From positions 95,631 to 159,630 of the forward strand of contig DATMRW010000007.1 in NCBI GenBank assembly GCA_035565775.1: 64,000 nucleotides of DNA, written 5' to 3'. Below, piece by piece: positions 15,140 through 24,097 of this stretch (position 1 is the first letter of the stretch; every line of letters begins with the position of its first letter). Origin of the DNA: PRO6 sp035565775 (GTDB lineage: Bacteria; Pseudomonadota; Alphaproteobacteria; Rhizobiales; Xanthobacteraceae). The position numbers were made by a program, and so were the translations under genes. The notes beneath the pieces are model-generated. The model ran no database searches. It saw nothing but the letters and a program-made list of their open reading frames with translations, and was not told the DNA's origin.

Positions 15140-17550
15140 ACGAGATGACATTGACGCGGGAAGCCCGCGAAGCGCGCCTCGAGGGCATGGGCTGCAAGCG
15201 CAAGCGCGTCGAGGACATCCGCTTCACCCAGGGCAAGGGCAACTATGTCGACGACATCAAGCTGCCCAACATGGTTCAGGGCGACTTCGTTCGCTCGCCG
15301 CATGCGCATGCGCGCATCAAGCGGATCGACGCATCGAAAGCTCTCGCATTGCCTGGCGTGCTCGCGGTCCTGACGGCGGAAGACCTAAAGCCGCTCGGGC
15401 TGCACTGGATGCCGACGCTCGCCGGCGACGTGCAGGCGGTGCTGGCCGACGGCAAGGTGCTTTTCCAGAATCAGGAAGTCGCTTTCGTCGTCGCGGAGAA
15501 CCGCTACATCGCCGACGACGCCGTTCAGCTCGTCGAGGTCGAATACGAGCCGCTGCCGGTTCTGGTCAATCCGTTCGACGCAATGAAGCCGGATGCGCCG
15601 ATCCTGCGCGAGGACATCGCCGACAAGATGACCGGCGCGCACGGGCCGCGCAAACATGGCAACCACATTTTCGAGTGGACGATCGGTGATCGGGCCGCGA
15701 CTGATGCGGCGTTCGAAAATGCCGAGGTGACCATCAAGGAGCTGATCACCTATCCGCGCACCCATCCTTCGCCGCTCGAAACCTGCCAGTGCCTTGCTTC
15801 CTTCGACAAGGTCAAGGGCGAGCTGACGGTCTATGGCACCTTCCAGGCGCCGCATGTCATTCGCACCGTGGCATCGCTGCTGTCGAAAATCCCGGAGCAC
15901 AAGATCCATGTGATCGCGCCGGACATCGGCGGAGGCTTCGGCAACAAGGTCGGCGCCTATGCCGGCTATATCTGCGCCATCGTCGCCTCGATCGTCACCG
16001 GCATTCCGGTGAAGTGGGTCGAGGACCGGATGGAAAACCTGACGGCGACGTCATTCGCCCGCGATTATCATATGACCGCCGAGCTCGCGGCGACGAGGGA
16101 CGGCCGCGTCACCGGTCTGCGCGTGCATGTGCTGGCCGACCACGGCGCGTTCGATGCTTGCGCCGATCCGTCGAAGTGGCCGGCGGGCTTCTTCAACATC
16201 GTCACCGGCTCCTACGATTTCCCGGCGGCGCATGTCGCGGTCGACGGCGTCTATACCAATAAGGCGCCCGGCGGCGTCGCCTATCGTTGTTCGTTCCGCG
16301 TCACCGAGGCCGCTTACTGCATCGAGCGTGCCATGGACATGCTGGCGCAGAAGCTGAACATGGACCCTGCCGAACTGCGGATGAAGAATTTCATCCGCCG
16401 TGAACAGTTCCCCTACCAGTCGGCGCTCGGATGGGAATACGATTCCGGCGACTATCACACCGCGATGCAGAAGGTGATGGACGCCATCGACTACAAGGGG
16501 CTGCGCGCCGAGCAAAAGGCGAAGCAGGAGGCATTCAGGCGCGGCGAGACCCGCGAGATCATGGGCATCGGCGTGACCTTCTTCACCGAGATCGTCGGCG
16601 CAGGCCCCTCGAAGAACTGCGACATTCTCGGGGTTGCGATGTTTGACAGCGCCGAGATCCGCATTCATCCCACGGGCTCCATCATCGCCCGCATGGGATC
16701 GAAGAGTCAGGGCCAGGGCCATGAGACAACCTGGGCCCAGATCATCGCCACCGAGCTCGGCATCCCGGCCAGCGATATCATGATCGAGGAGGGCAACACC
16801 GACACCGCTCCTTACGGGCTCGGCACCTACGGCTCGCGCTCGACGCCGGTCGCCGGCGCGGCGATCGCGATGGCGGCCCGCAAGATCAAGAACAAGGCGC
16901 AGATGATTGCCGCGCATCTTCTTGAAGTGTCGGAATACGATCTCGAGTGGGATATCGACGGCTTCCACGTCAAGGGCAATCCCGAGCGCGTCAAGACGAT
17001 GAAGGAGATTGCGTGGGCGGCCTACAACGCGCCGCCGCCGGGGCTCGAGCCGGGGCTGGAGGCGGTCAACTACTATGACCCGCCGAACATGACCTATCCC
17101 TTCGGCGCCTACTTCTGCGTGATGGACATCGACGTCGACACCGGCGTCTCCACCGTCCGCCGCTTCTACGCGCTCGACGATTGCGGCACCCGCATCAACC
17201 CGATGATCATCGAGGGGCAGGTGCATGGCGGATTGACCGAGGCCTTCGCCATCGCGATGGCGCAGGAGATCGCCTACGACGAGAACGGCAACATGATGAA
17301 TTCGTCCTTCATGGATTTCTTCCTGCCGACCGCAGTGGAAACGCCAAAATGGGAGACGGACTACACCGTCACGCCGTCGCCGCATCATCCGATCGGCGCC
17401 AAGGGCGTCGGCGAGAGCCCGAATGTCGGCGGCGTGCCGGCCTTCTCGAATGCCGTGAACGATGCGTTCGCCTTCCTCGGCGGCAAAAACCTGATGATGC
17501 CGCACTATCCGCATCGTCTGTGGCAGACCGCGCGCGAGCTGGGCGTCTGA
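15136..17550 (+). CDS. coxL: CO dehydrogenase large subunit, form I (Mo-Cu)
   Basis: An 804-residue molybdopterin-cytosine-dinucleotide subunit that oxidises CO with water to CO2. The decisive feature is the active-site loop AYRCSFR (Cys385, equivalent to the copper-binding Cys388 of Oligotropha). This AYxCSFR signature defines form I, whereas form II proteins have AYRGAGR. The catalytic base is in GAKGVGES (Glu760). Other family motifs include GGGFGNKVG and GSKSQGQGHETTW. The frame is open upstream to 14776, but the true start is the ATG at 15136 overlapping the coxS stop, which gives the expected length (809 in Oligotropha). Functional CO oxidation is therefore likely. Confidence 0.97.
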   Translation: MNEMTLTREAREARLEGMGCKRKRVEDIRFTQGKGNYVDDIKLPNMVQGDFVRSPHAHARIKRIDASKALALPGVLAVLTAEDLKPLGLHWMPTLAGDVQAVLADGKVLFQNQEVAFVVAENRYIADDAVQLVEVEYEPLPVLVNPFDAMKPDAPILREDIADKMTGAHGPRKHGNHIFEWTIGDRAATDAAFENAEVTIKELITYPRTHPSPLETCQCLASFDKVKGELTVYGTFQAPHVIRTVASLLSKIPEHKIHVIAPDIGGGFGNKVGAYAGYICAIVASIVTGIPVKWVEDRMENLTATSFARDYHMTAELAATRDGRVTGLRVHVLADHGAFDACADPSKWPAGFFNIVTGSYDFPAAHVAVDGVYTNKAPGGVAYRCSFRVTEAAYCIERAMDMLAQKLNMDPAELRMKNFIRREQFPYQSALGWEYDSGDYHTAMQKVMDAIDYKGLRAEQKAKQEAFRRGETREIMGIGVTFFTEIVGAGPSKNCDILGVAMFDSAEIRIHPTGSIIARMGSKSQGQGHETTWAQIIATELGIPASDIMIEEGNTDTAPYGLGTYGSRSTPVAGAAIAMAARKIKNKAQMIAAHLLEVSEYDLEWDIDGFHVKGNPERVKTMKEIAWAAYNAPPPGLEPGLEAVNYYDPPNMTYPFGAYFCVMDIDVDTGVSTVRRFYALDDCGTRINPMIIEGQVHGGLTEAFAIAMAQEIAYDENGNMMNSSFMDFFLPTAVETPKWETDYTVTPSPHHPIGAKGVGESPNVGGVPAFSNAVNDAFAFLGGKNLMMPHYPHRLWQTARELGV

Positions 17551-17613
17551 TCCTTGCTCGATTGGGACGGCCTGGCATCGCCCGCGAGCCAGGCCGCTGA
17601 AGGTGAATTGAGA

Positions 17614-18495
17614 ATGGCCGATGTGACTGCCCGCACCGATATCGCCGATCGCCTCGCCGCGGTCGGCTATGTCGCCGACAAGGGGCTTGCGACGGCCCTG
17701 ATGTTGATGGACATGCTCAAGCGGCCGTTGCTGCTCGAGGGCGAGGCCGGGGTCGGCAAGACCGAAGTCGCGAAGGCGCTAGCCGGCGTGCATGGCTGCG
17801 AGCTGATCCGCTTGCAATGCTATGAGGGGCTGGACCAGAACCAGGCGCTCTACGAGTGGAACTATCAGAGCCAGCTCCTCGCGATCAAAATTCGAGAGAG
17901 CGGCGACGCTGACGTTCTTGAGGAGCATATTTTTTCCGAGCGATATCTTTTGGAGCGGCCGCTCCTCGCCGCCATTCGCCGCACGGATTCGCCGGTGCTG
18001 CTGATCGACGAGATCGACCGGGCCGACGAAGAGTTCGAGGCGTTTCTCCTGGAACTGCTGTCGGATTTCCAGGTTTCGATCCCGGAACTCGGCACCATCA
18101 AGGCAACCTCGTTTCCGCGCGTTGTGCTGACTTCCAACGGCACGCGGGAATTGTCGGATGCGCTGCGGCGGCGTTGTCTCTATCACCCGCTGGATTTCCC
18201 GGATGTCGATCGCGAGGCGCGCATCCTCCTGACCCGGCTGCCCGGCATCGACACGACCTTGGCCTTGCAGATCGCTCGCCTCATCGGTGCGCTGCGCAAG
18301 GAAGAGTTGTCAAAAACCCCCGGCATCGCCGAGACGCTGGACTGGGCGGCGGCGCTCACCGGGCTCGGCGTGATGCGGATTGATGAAGACCGCGAGGCGG
18401 TGTTTGATACGTTGTCCTGCGTGCTCAAGACGCGCGAGGACCGCTCGCGCGTCAGCCGCGAAGTCAGCGACCGGCTGATCGGCAAGGTGGCGTGA
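17614..18495 (+). CDS. coxD: CoxD: MoxR-type AAA+ ATPase
   Basis: A 293-residue AAA+ protein from the ATG at 17614 (AAGGTGAA upstream); an in-frame ATG at 17554 would add 20 poorly conserved residues. Walker A is GEAGVGKT (43-50) and Walker B VLLIDEIDRAD (about 128-138), followed by a sensor TSNGTRE. In Oligotropha CoxD is needed to build the [CuSMoO2] centre, by inserting sulfur and then copper. MoxR ATPases work with a VWA partner, here CoxE, encoded 1 bp downstream. The length matches the Oligotropha homologue. Confidence 0.94.
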   Translation: MADVTARTDIADRLAAVGYVADKGLATALMLMDMLKRPLLLEGEAGVGKTEVAKALAGVHGCELIRLQCYEGLDQNQALYEWNYQSQLLAIKIRESGDADVLEEHIFSERYLLERPLLAAIRRTDSPVLLIDEIDRADEEFEAFLLELLSDFQVSIPELGTIKATSFPRVVLTSNGTRELSDALRRRCLYHPLDFPDVDREARILLTRLPGIDTTLALQIARLIGALRKEELSKTPGIAETLDWAAALTGLGVMRIDEDREAVFDTLSCVLKTREDRSRVSREVSDRLIGKVA

Positions 18496-18496
18496 T

Positions 18497-19693
18497 ATGG
18501 CCGCGCATCCGCAGCGACGGCAGGAGCATTTTGAGCCGGGCGAGGCGATCCGTCGCCGCGTGGCGGGTTTCTTGCGCACGCTGCGCGACAACGGCTTCAA
18601 GATCGGTCTTGCCGAAAGCCGTGATCTGCTCACGATCCTTTCAGCGGTGGGGTTGATGCGCCGCTCGCAGGCGCGCGAGGCGATGAAAAGCCTGCTGTGC
18701 AGCCGCCGCAGCGATTGGGATCAGTTCGACGATCTGTTCGACGCCTATTGGTTCGGCCGCGCGGTGAAAACGCGGGCGCGGTTGTCCGGGCCGGCACCTG
18801 GCGGGGCGCAGGTGCAAAAGAACCTGCTTGGGGGGCAAACGCTCGCCAACGACGCAGGCGCGGTTGTCGATCTCGACGCCGGTGCGGGCGGAGAAAGTGA
18901 TGCCTCGCCGCTCGGCAAACGCGAAGGCGCAAGCCGCTTCGACAGTTTTGCCCGCACCGACTTTCGCAAGATCGCCGACCCGGAGGCGATGGCCAAGGCG
19001 CACGCGCTGGCCGAACGGCTGGCGCGGGTGATGCGGTCGCGGATCACCCGGCGCGACCGGCCGAAGCGGCGCGGCACGCGGATCGACCTGCGGCGCACGA
19101 TCCGGGCCAGCCTGCCGACGGGCGGCACGCCGCTCGCCCTCGTGCGGTCGCGCAAGCATCACAAGCCGCTGCGGCTGGTGGTCTTGGTCGATGTCTCCGG
19201 CTCGATGAACCTCTACACCTCGGTCTTTCTCCGTTTCGTCCACGGCATCCTCGATCATTTCCTCGAAGCCGATGCGTTTCTGTTTCACACGCGCCTCGTC
19301 CACGTCTCCGATGCGCTGCGTGAAAAGGATGCCGGCCGCGCGCTGGATCGCCTCGGCCTGATGGCGGAGGGCGCCGGCGGCGGCACGAAGATCGGCGACA
19401 GCCTGGCGACATTCAACCGCTGGCACGCGGCGCGCGTCATCCATTCGCGCACCTGCGTCATGATCCTGTCCGATGGCTACGACACCGGCGAGCCGGCGCA
19501 ACTCGCTGCCGGAATGGCGGCGCTGCGCCGGCGCTGCAAACGCATCGTCTGGCTCAATCCGCTGATCGGCTGGGAAGGTTATGAGCCGTCCGCGCGCGGC
19601 ATGGCTGCGGCGCTGCCTTTCATCGATCTGTTTGCGCCAGCGCATACGCTGGAAAGCCTTGCCGCCCTCGAACCCTATCTCGCGCGCATCTGA
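18497..19693 (+). CDS. coxE: CoxE: VWA-domain maturation protein
   Basis: A 398-residue protein of the CoxE family. The N-terminal helical region (to about residue 190) precedes a von Willebrand A domain whose MIDAS motif DVSGS is at 232-236, with further metal-site residues in GGTKIGDS and ILSDGYDTG. MoxR/VWA pairs act as chaperone systems for cofactor or metal insertion, so this should be the partner of CoxD in maturing the CoxL active site. It is almost contiguous with coxD (one base between stop and start), clearly in the same operon. Confidence 0.94.
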   Translation: MAAHPQRRQEHFEPGEAIRRRVAGFLRTLRDNGFKIGLAESRDLLTILSAVGLMRRSQAREAMKSLLCSRRSDWDQFDDLFDAYWFGRAVKTRARLSGPAPGGAQVQKNLLGGQTLANDAGAVVDLDAGAGGESDASPLGKREGASRFDSFARTDFRKIADPEAMAKAHALAERLARVMRSRITRRDRPKRRGTRIDLRRTIRASLPTGGTPLALVRSRKHHKPLRLVVLVDVSGSMNLYTSVFLRFVHGILDHFLEADAFLFHTRLVHVSDALREKDAGRALDRLGLMAEGAGGGTKIGDSLATFNRWHAARVIHSRTCVMILSDGYDTGEPAQLAAGMAALRRRCKRIVWLNPLIGWEGYEPSARGMAAALPFIDLFAPAHTLESLAALEPYLARI

Positions 19694-19705
19694 GGAGACA
19701 TCGAC

Positions 19706-20533
19706 ATGCAGCCTCACCCCGATGCTCTCGAAGTCATGAGCGAGCTCAAATTGCGAAACGAGCCGTTCGCGCTCGCGACTGTTGTCCGCACCGTTTCAGT
19801 TACCGCCGCGAAAGCTGGTGCTAAGGCGGTGATCCGGCCTGACGGCACCATCAGCGAGGGCTGGATCGGGGGAGGGTGCGCCCGCGCTGCGGTAATCAAG
19901 GCCGCGCGGGACGCGCTTTCGGACGGGCAGCCGCGCCTCGTGTCGTTGCAGCCCAAGGACCTGCTCGACGAGAAAGGTGTGGCATCAGGCGACGAGCGTG
20001 ACGGCGTCCGCTTTGCCAACAACATGTGCCCGAGCAAGGGCAGCATGGACATTTTCGTCGAGCCGATGCTGCCTCGGCCGACGCTCGCCGTATTCGGCTC
20101 GAGCCCCGTCGCGGTGGCGCTGGCGGATCTTGCGCCGCGCTTCGGCTACCGCTCGGTGGTGTGCGCTCCGGCAAGCGAGCAGACCGCGTTCGGCGAGGTC
20201 GATCAGCGCGTCGACGGCTTCGCTCTGCCGGTGGAGAGCGAGAGCCACCGCTTCGTCATCGTCGCCACCCAGGGGCGGGGCGACGAGGCTGCGCTGCGCG
20301 CCGCGCTGTCGATCGATGCCGATCATATCGCCTTTGTCGGCAGCCGTCGGAAGATGGCGGCGCTGCGCGAAAAACTGCTGGCCGATGGGGTCGAGGCCGC
20401 GCGCTTCGATCGCGTCAAGGGACCGGCGGGGCTCGATATCGGCGCGATCACGCCCGACGAAATCGCGCTTTCGGTGCTCGCGGAAATTTTGACCGTTCGT
20501 CGCCGGCATCATCGATCGACGGCGAACACTTAG
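19706..20533 (+). CDS. coxF: CoxF: XdhC/CoxI-family protein
   Basis: A 275-residue protein of the XdhC/CoxI family. The N-terminal XdhC_CoxI domain contains FALATVVRTVSVTAAKAGAK and the GWIGGGCA loop, and the C-terminal Rossmann-like domain has LAVFGSSPVAVALADLAPRFG and AFVGSRRK. Relatives bind molybdenum cofactor and help its sulfuration and insertion. CoxI, a paralogue in Oligotropha, is not found nearby, so this protein may cover both roles. GAGGAGACATCGACATG marks the start, 12 bp after coxE. Confidence 0.9.
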   Translation: MQPHPDALEVMSELKLRNEPFALATVVRTVSVTAAKAGAKAVIRPDGTISEGWIGGGCARAAVIKAARDALSDGQPRLVSLQPKDLLDEKGVASGDERDGVRFANNMCPSKGSMDIFVEPMLPRPTLAVFGSSPVAVALADLAPRFGYRSVVCAPASEQTAFGEVDQRVDGFALPVESESHRFVIVATQGRGDEAALRAALSIDADHIAFVGSRRKMAALREKLLADGVEAARFDRVKGPAGLDIGAITPDEIALSVLAEILTVRRRHHRSTANT

Positions 20534-20549
20534 TGAAGGACGAATTGCC

Positions 20550-21215
20550 ATGCAGATGAACGACAGCGAGCGGATTGCCGCGCCGGTCGACGTGGTCTGG
20601 GCCGCACTGAACGATCCCGAAATCCTGAAGCAGTGCATTCCGGGCTGCCAGAGCCTCGAAATGACCTCGCCGACGGAAATGACCGCAACCGTGGTCCTCA
20701 AGGTCGGGCCGGTGAAGGCTTCCTTCAATGGCAAGGTGACGCTGAGCGACATCGACCCGCCGAACGGCTATCGCATCACCGGCGAGGGCTCGGGCGGCGT
20801 CGCCGGGTTTGCCAAGGGCGGCGCCCAGGTGCGGCTCGAGCCCGAGGGCACTGATGCCACCATCCTGCACTACGAGGCCGAGGCCCAGATCGGCGGCAAG
20901 CTCGCCCAGCTTGGCGGCCGCCTGATCGACGCCACCGCCAAAAAACTCGCCGGCGAGTTTTTCACGACGTTTGGCAAACTCGTCGGCGGCGAGGTTCCGT
21001 CAGCCGAGGCTTCATCAGAGGAGGCCGCAGAAGGTGCGGACACCGGCGGCAAGAAGAAGGGCTGGTTCAGCCGCCTCACCGGCTCGGCCGGCGTGCTGTT
21101 GTTGGCAGGCGCGCTCGGCGCCAACTGGTGCTGCCTCAGCGGCGCCCATCATCACGCGATGGCGACGATCGACGCCGAGCTTGCCGCTTCGATCTGCACC
21201 TCGCCGCTGTCCTGA
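20550..21215 (+). CDS. coxG: CoxG: SRPBCC-domain protein with C-terminal hydrophobic tail
   Basis: A 221-residue protein. Residues 1-150 form the SRPBCC/START-like carbon monoxide dehydrogenase subunit G domain (AAPVDVVWAALNDPEILKQC, then GSGGVAGFAKGGAQVRL). A charged linker ending in GGKKKGWFSRL precedes a moderately hydrophobic segment near 180-200. In carboxydotrophs CoxG associates CO dehydrogenase with the cytoplasmic membrane, and homologues have been linked to quinone handling. The tail suggests a membrane anchor here. It is the last gene of the cluster; the next gene converges with a 28-bp gap, and no intrinsic terminator is visible. Confidence 0.9.
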   Translation: MQMNDSERIAAPVDVVWAALNDPEILKQCIPGCQSLEMTSPTEMTATVVLKVGPVKASFNGKVTLSDIDPPNGYRITGEGSGGVAGFAKGGAQVRLEPEGTDATILHYEAEAQIGGKLAQLGGRLIDATAKKLAGEFFTTFGKLVGGEVPSAEASSEEAAEGADTGGKKKGWFSRLTGSAGVLLLAGALGANWCCLSGAHHHAMATIDAELAASICTSPLS

Positions 21216-21243
21216 TCGTGGCCTATGGTGCGGCGCGGGCGGG

Positions 21244-22143
21244 TTATGACCCGGCCGCGCCGGAGGTTGCGGGCACCGCCTGACGCGGCGCTTTGAGATT
21301 GAAGAAGTTGCCGGACAGGATCAGCGCCGCGCCGATCGCGGTGTAAACATCGAGGCTCTCGGCATAGAGCAGCCAGCCAATCAGGGCGCTCAACGGAAGG
21401 CGCAGGAAGTCCAGCGGCACGACGATCATGGTGTCGGCATAGAGCATCGCCTTGGCCATGCAATAGTGCGAGAAAGTGCCGGTGAAGGCGACGATCAGCA
21501 TCCAGCCCCAGACCGAATAGGACGGCCATACCCACTCGTTGAATGCGGGAACGAAACCAAGCAGCGACTGGATGATCAGCATCCAGAAGATGATTTTGAC
21601 CGCGCTTTCGGTGGTGGTGAGCGATTTTACCAGCACGATCGAGATGCCGAAACCGACGGCGCCTGCCAGCATGATCAACTGGCCCGGATCGATCGACTTG
21701 CCGATCGGCCGCACGATGATCACAACGCCGATGATGCCGAGAACGATCGCCCAGATCTTCGGCGCGTTCATGCGCTCGCCGAAGAAATACAGCGACAGCA
21801 GCGCCGCCCAGATCGGCATCGTGAACTCGATTGCGATGAGCTGCGACAGCGGGATCATCGTCAGCGCGAGAAACCAGCAGAATTGTCCGGTGAAATGGGC
21901 AAGGTTGCGCGAGATGTGCGCGCCGATCCGGTGGGTCTTCATGGCGCGCAGGCCGCCCTCGAGATGGATGAGGGGGATCAGCATGACCATGCCGATCAAC
22001 GACCTGACCTCAAGGATCTGGAACGTGCCGAGTTCGCGCGCGCTTGCGCGGGCGGCGACCAGCATCGTCAGCATCAGGGTCAGCCAGCCGCCCATCCACA
22101 TTGCAGCTTTGAGGTTTGACGGCTGGGGAGCAGATTGGGTCAT
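21244..22143 (-). CDS. EamA (DMT) family transporter
   Basis: A 299-residue protein from ATG 22143 (in-frame starts at 22155 and 22212 are possible). About ten membrane segments form two EamA repeats; the first includes ARNLAHFTGQFCWFLAL-like LSQLIAIEFTMPIWAALL near residue 95, the second LDFLRLPLSALIGWLLYAE. This is the arrangement of RhaT/YdcZ-type drug/metabolite exporters in many rhizobia. The substrate is unknown. It converges with coxG and is not part of the CO operon. The ribosome site is weak for all candidate starts. Confidence 0.88.
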   Translation of the reverse strand: MTQSAPQPSNLKAAMWMGGWLTLMLTMLVAARASARELGTFQILEVRSLIGMVMLIPLIHLEGGLRAMKTHRIGAHISRNLAHFTGQFCWFLALTMIPLSQLIAIEFTMPIWAALLSLYFFGERMNAPKIWAIVLGIIGVVIIVRPIGKSIDPGQLIMLAGAVGFGISIVLVKSLTTTESAVKIIFWMLIIQSLLGFVPAFNEWVWPSYSVWGWMLIVAFTGTFSHYCMAKAMLYADTMIVVPLDFLRLPLSALIGWLLYAESLDVYTAIGAALILSGNFFNLKAPRQAVPATSGAAGS

Positions 22144-22340
22144 CAGTCTTCGCATGGTTCGGTTGGAACGCCGGCACGCCCGATGGCGCGGCCGATCGCA
22201 CGGCGGGTTCACGCAGGGACATGCTGCATAGCACAGTTTAGTCCTGCATCAGCTATGCGAATGAACAGGCAGGCCGTGCGTATGCCGTTGATCTAGCCGC
22301 GAAAAATGCTTTGGCGGCGGTACGTCGTGGCGGTTCTCTG

Positions 22341-23606
22341 TCACTTCGCCGGCGGATGCGGCGAGGAATGCGGCCCGAACAACCGGCCCTTTTCAGCAAA
22401 GCAGATCACCGCCAGCACGCTGACGCCGACGAAGATGTAGCCGGCCGCGAGCGGGACCAGCGTGCCGTTATAGGCATAGGCGACGCCGGCGGCGATCATG
22501 ACCGCGATGAAGGTGGTGACCGCGCCGAGGAACGACGACGCCGTTCCGGCGATGCGGCCCTGCGGCTCCATCGCGAGCGCGTTGAAATTGGCGAAGGTCA
22601 GGCCGATCAGGAAGGTGATCGCGGCCAGGATGGTCATGAAGGATGGGAAGCTGAGGCGGTCGAGCAGGATCAGCGTCGTCATGATGATCGCCAGAATCAT
22701 GAAGGTGACGGCCGCGCCGTGCGAGAGCACACGCATTCCGAGCCGGCCCACGAACCGCGCATTGATGAAGGACGAAAGCGAGATCGTCAGCGCCGCTGCG
22801 GCGAAGGCAAGCGGAAAGTAGTTTCCGAGGCCAAAATATTCGCCGAGGATCTGCTGCGCAGAGAGCAGGAAGGAATACATGCCGCCCTGCATCAACCCGC
22901 CTGCCAGCGTATAGCCCACCGTCTGGCGGTTGGCGATCAGGGCGCGGAAAGCACGGCCGAGAGAGCGCAGCTCGATCGGCAGGCGATTGTCGGGACGCAG
23001 GGTTTCCGGCAGACGCAGTGCGAGCCAGATGGTGATGAGGATGCCTGCGCCGGCGAGCAGGGTGAAGATCGACTGCCACGGCCAGATCAGGACGACGACC
23101 TGCCCGACCGAGGGCGCAATTACCGGCACGGCGATGAAGACCATCATCGCCAGCGACATCACGCTCGCCATCTGCCGCCCGGCGTAGCAATCGCGCACGA
23201 CGGCGATGATCACCACGCGCGTTGCCGCCGCGCCGAGCCCGCAGACAAATCGCGCTGCGAGGAGGGTGTCGAAGCTTTGCGCGAAGGCGCACAGCACCGA
23301 AGCCAGCGAATAGATCAGCAGGCCGTAAATCAGCACCGGCTTGCGGCCGTAGCGATCGGACAGCGGCCCGACCGCTAACTGGCCGAAGCCAAAGCCGACG
23401 ATGAATGCAGTCAGCACCGTCTGGCGGTCGTTGTCGTTCAGCAGCCCCAGCGCGCGGCCGATGTCGGGCAGCGCCGGCATCATCATGTCGACCGCGAGCG
23501 CGTTGAGCGCCATCAGGCTCGCCACCAGCGCGACGAACTCGGCAAATCCCATCGGGCGATGATTGGAGAAGGACGACGCCGAGGGGTTCGGCCGGGACGA
23601 CACCAT
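22341..23606 (-). CDS. Bcr/CflA-type MFS drug efflux transporter
   Basis: A 421-residue 12-helix major facilitator protein from ATG 23606. The first helix carries ALNALAVDMMMPALPDIGR, the classic D-x-M-x-PALP motif of the Bcr/CflA subfamily, and motif A is GPLSDRYGRKPVL. The frame is open further upstream to 24218, but that stretch is Arg/Pro-rich without membrane character and overlaps the DUF6489 gene on the opposite strand. Likely exports small toxic compounds by proton antiport. It stands alone. Confidence 0.92.
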   Translation of the reverse strand: MVSSRPNPSASSFSNHRPMGFAEFVALVASLMALNALAVDMMMPALPDIGRALGLLNDNDRQTVLTAFIVGFGFGQLAVGPLSDRYGRKPVLIYGLLIYSLASVLCAFAQSFDTLLAARFVCGLGAAATRVVIIAVVRDCYAGRQMASVMSLAMMVFIAVPVIAPSVGQVVVLIWPWQSIFTLLAGAGILITIWLALRLPETLRPDNRLPIELRSLGRAFRALIANRQTVGYTLAGGLMQGGMYSFLLSAQQILGEYFGLGNYFPLAFAAAALTISLSSFINARFVGRLGMRVLSHGAAVTFMILAIIMTTLILLDRLSFPSFMTILAAITFLIGLTFANFNALAMEPQGRIAGTASSFLGAVTTFIAVMIAAGVAYAYNGTLVPLAAGYIFVGVSVLAVICFAEKGRLFGPHSSPHPPAK

Positions 23607-23789
23607 GAAAAAGATCTGTCCGTTGGAGGGAGTGCGCAGGTCGTATTGGCTTATCCGGCCTCGCGCAAGCGCCAAGCCGCTCGCGGGCGCGCAGCGAGGC
23701 CGCCGCGCCCGCTCTTGCACTCGGCGATGCTTCACGCAGATACTGATGAAAAGCCTTATCCAGCCCTCTCGCGTTTCAAAGGAGACGTC

Positions 23790-24047
23790 ATGAAAGTCAC
23801 GATCGAGGTGGATTGCACCCCTCACGAAGCGCGCGAGTTTTTTGGCTTGCCGGATGTGAAGCCGCTCCAGGCGGCGATGATGGACAAGTTCCAGGCGCGC
23901 ATGGAGGAGAGCATCGATAGCTTCTCGCCGGAGGCGCTGCTGCATAGCTGGATGACGTTCGATCCCAAGCTCGCGCAGCGTTTTCAGGAGATGTTTTTGG
24001 GTTTCACCGGCCTCGGCAGCAAGCCGACCGCCAAGGATAAGGAATAG
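23790..24047 (+). CDS. Small conserved protein, DUF6489-like
   Basis: An 85-residue acidic protein with a strong ribosome site (AAAGGAGACGTC) before ATG 23790. It begins MKVTIEVDCTPHEAREFFGL, followed by a helical MMDKFQARMEESIDSF and a C-terminal FLGFTGLGSK. Such proteins are common in Rhizobiales, often described as DUF6489, with no known function. It lies 51 bp before the alpha/beta hydrolase on the same strand and may be cotranscribed. Confidence 0.8.
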   Translation: MKVTIEVDCTPHEAREFFGLPDVKPLQAAMMDKFQARMEESIDSFSPEALLHSWMTFDPKLAQRFQEMFLGFTGLGSKPTAKDKE

Positions 24048-24097
24048 ACTTCTCCTCATCATGCCGGACGGCGGCCGAGCCGGGAGCTTTAACTGCC

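Noticed and set aside
16051..17514. 487-codon minus-strand open frame inside coxL
   Set aside because: Lies wholly opposite conserved CoxL motifs; composition is His/Arg/Asp-rich without family features.
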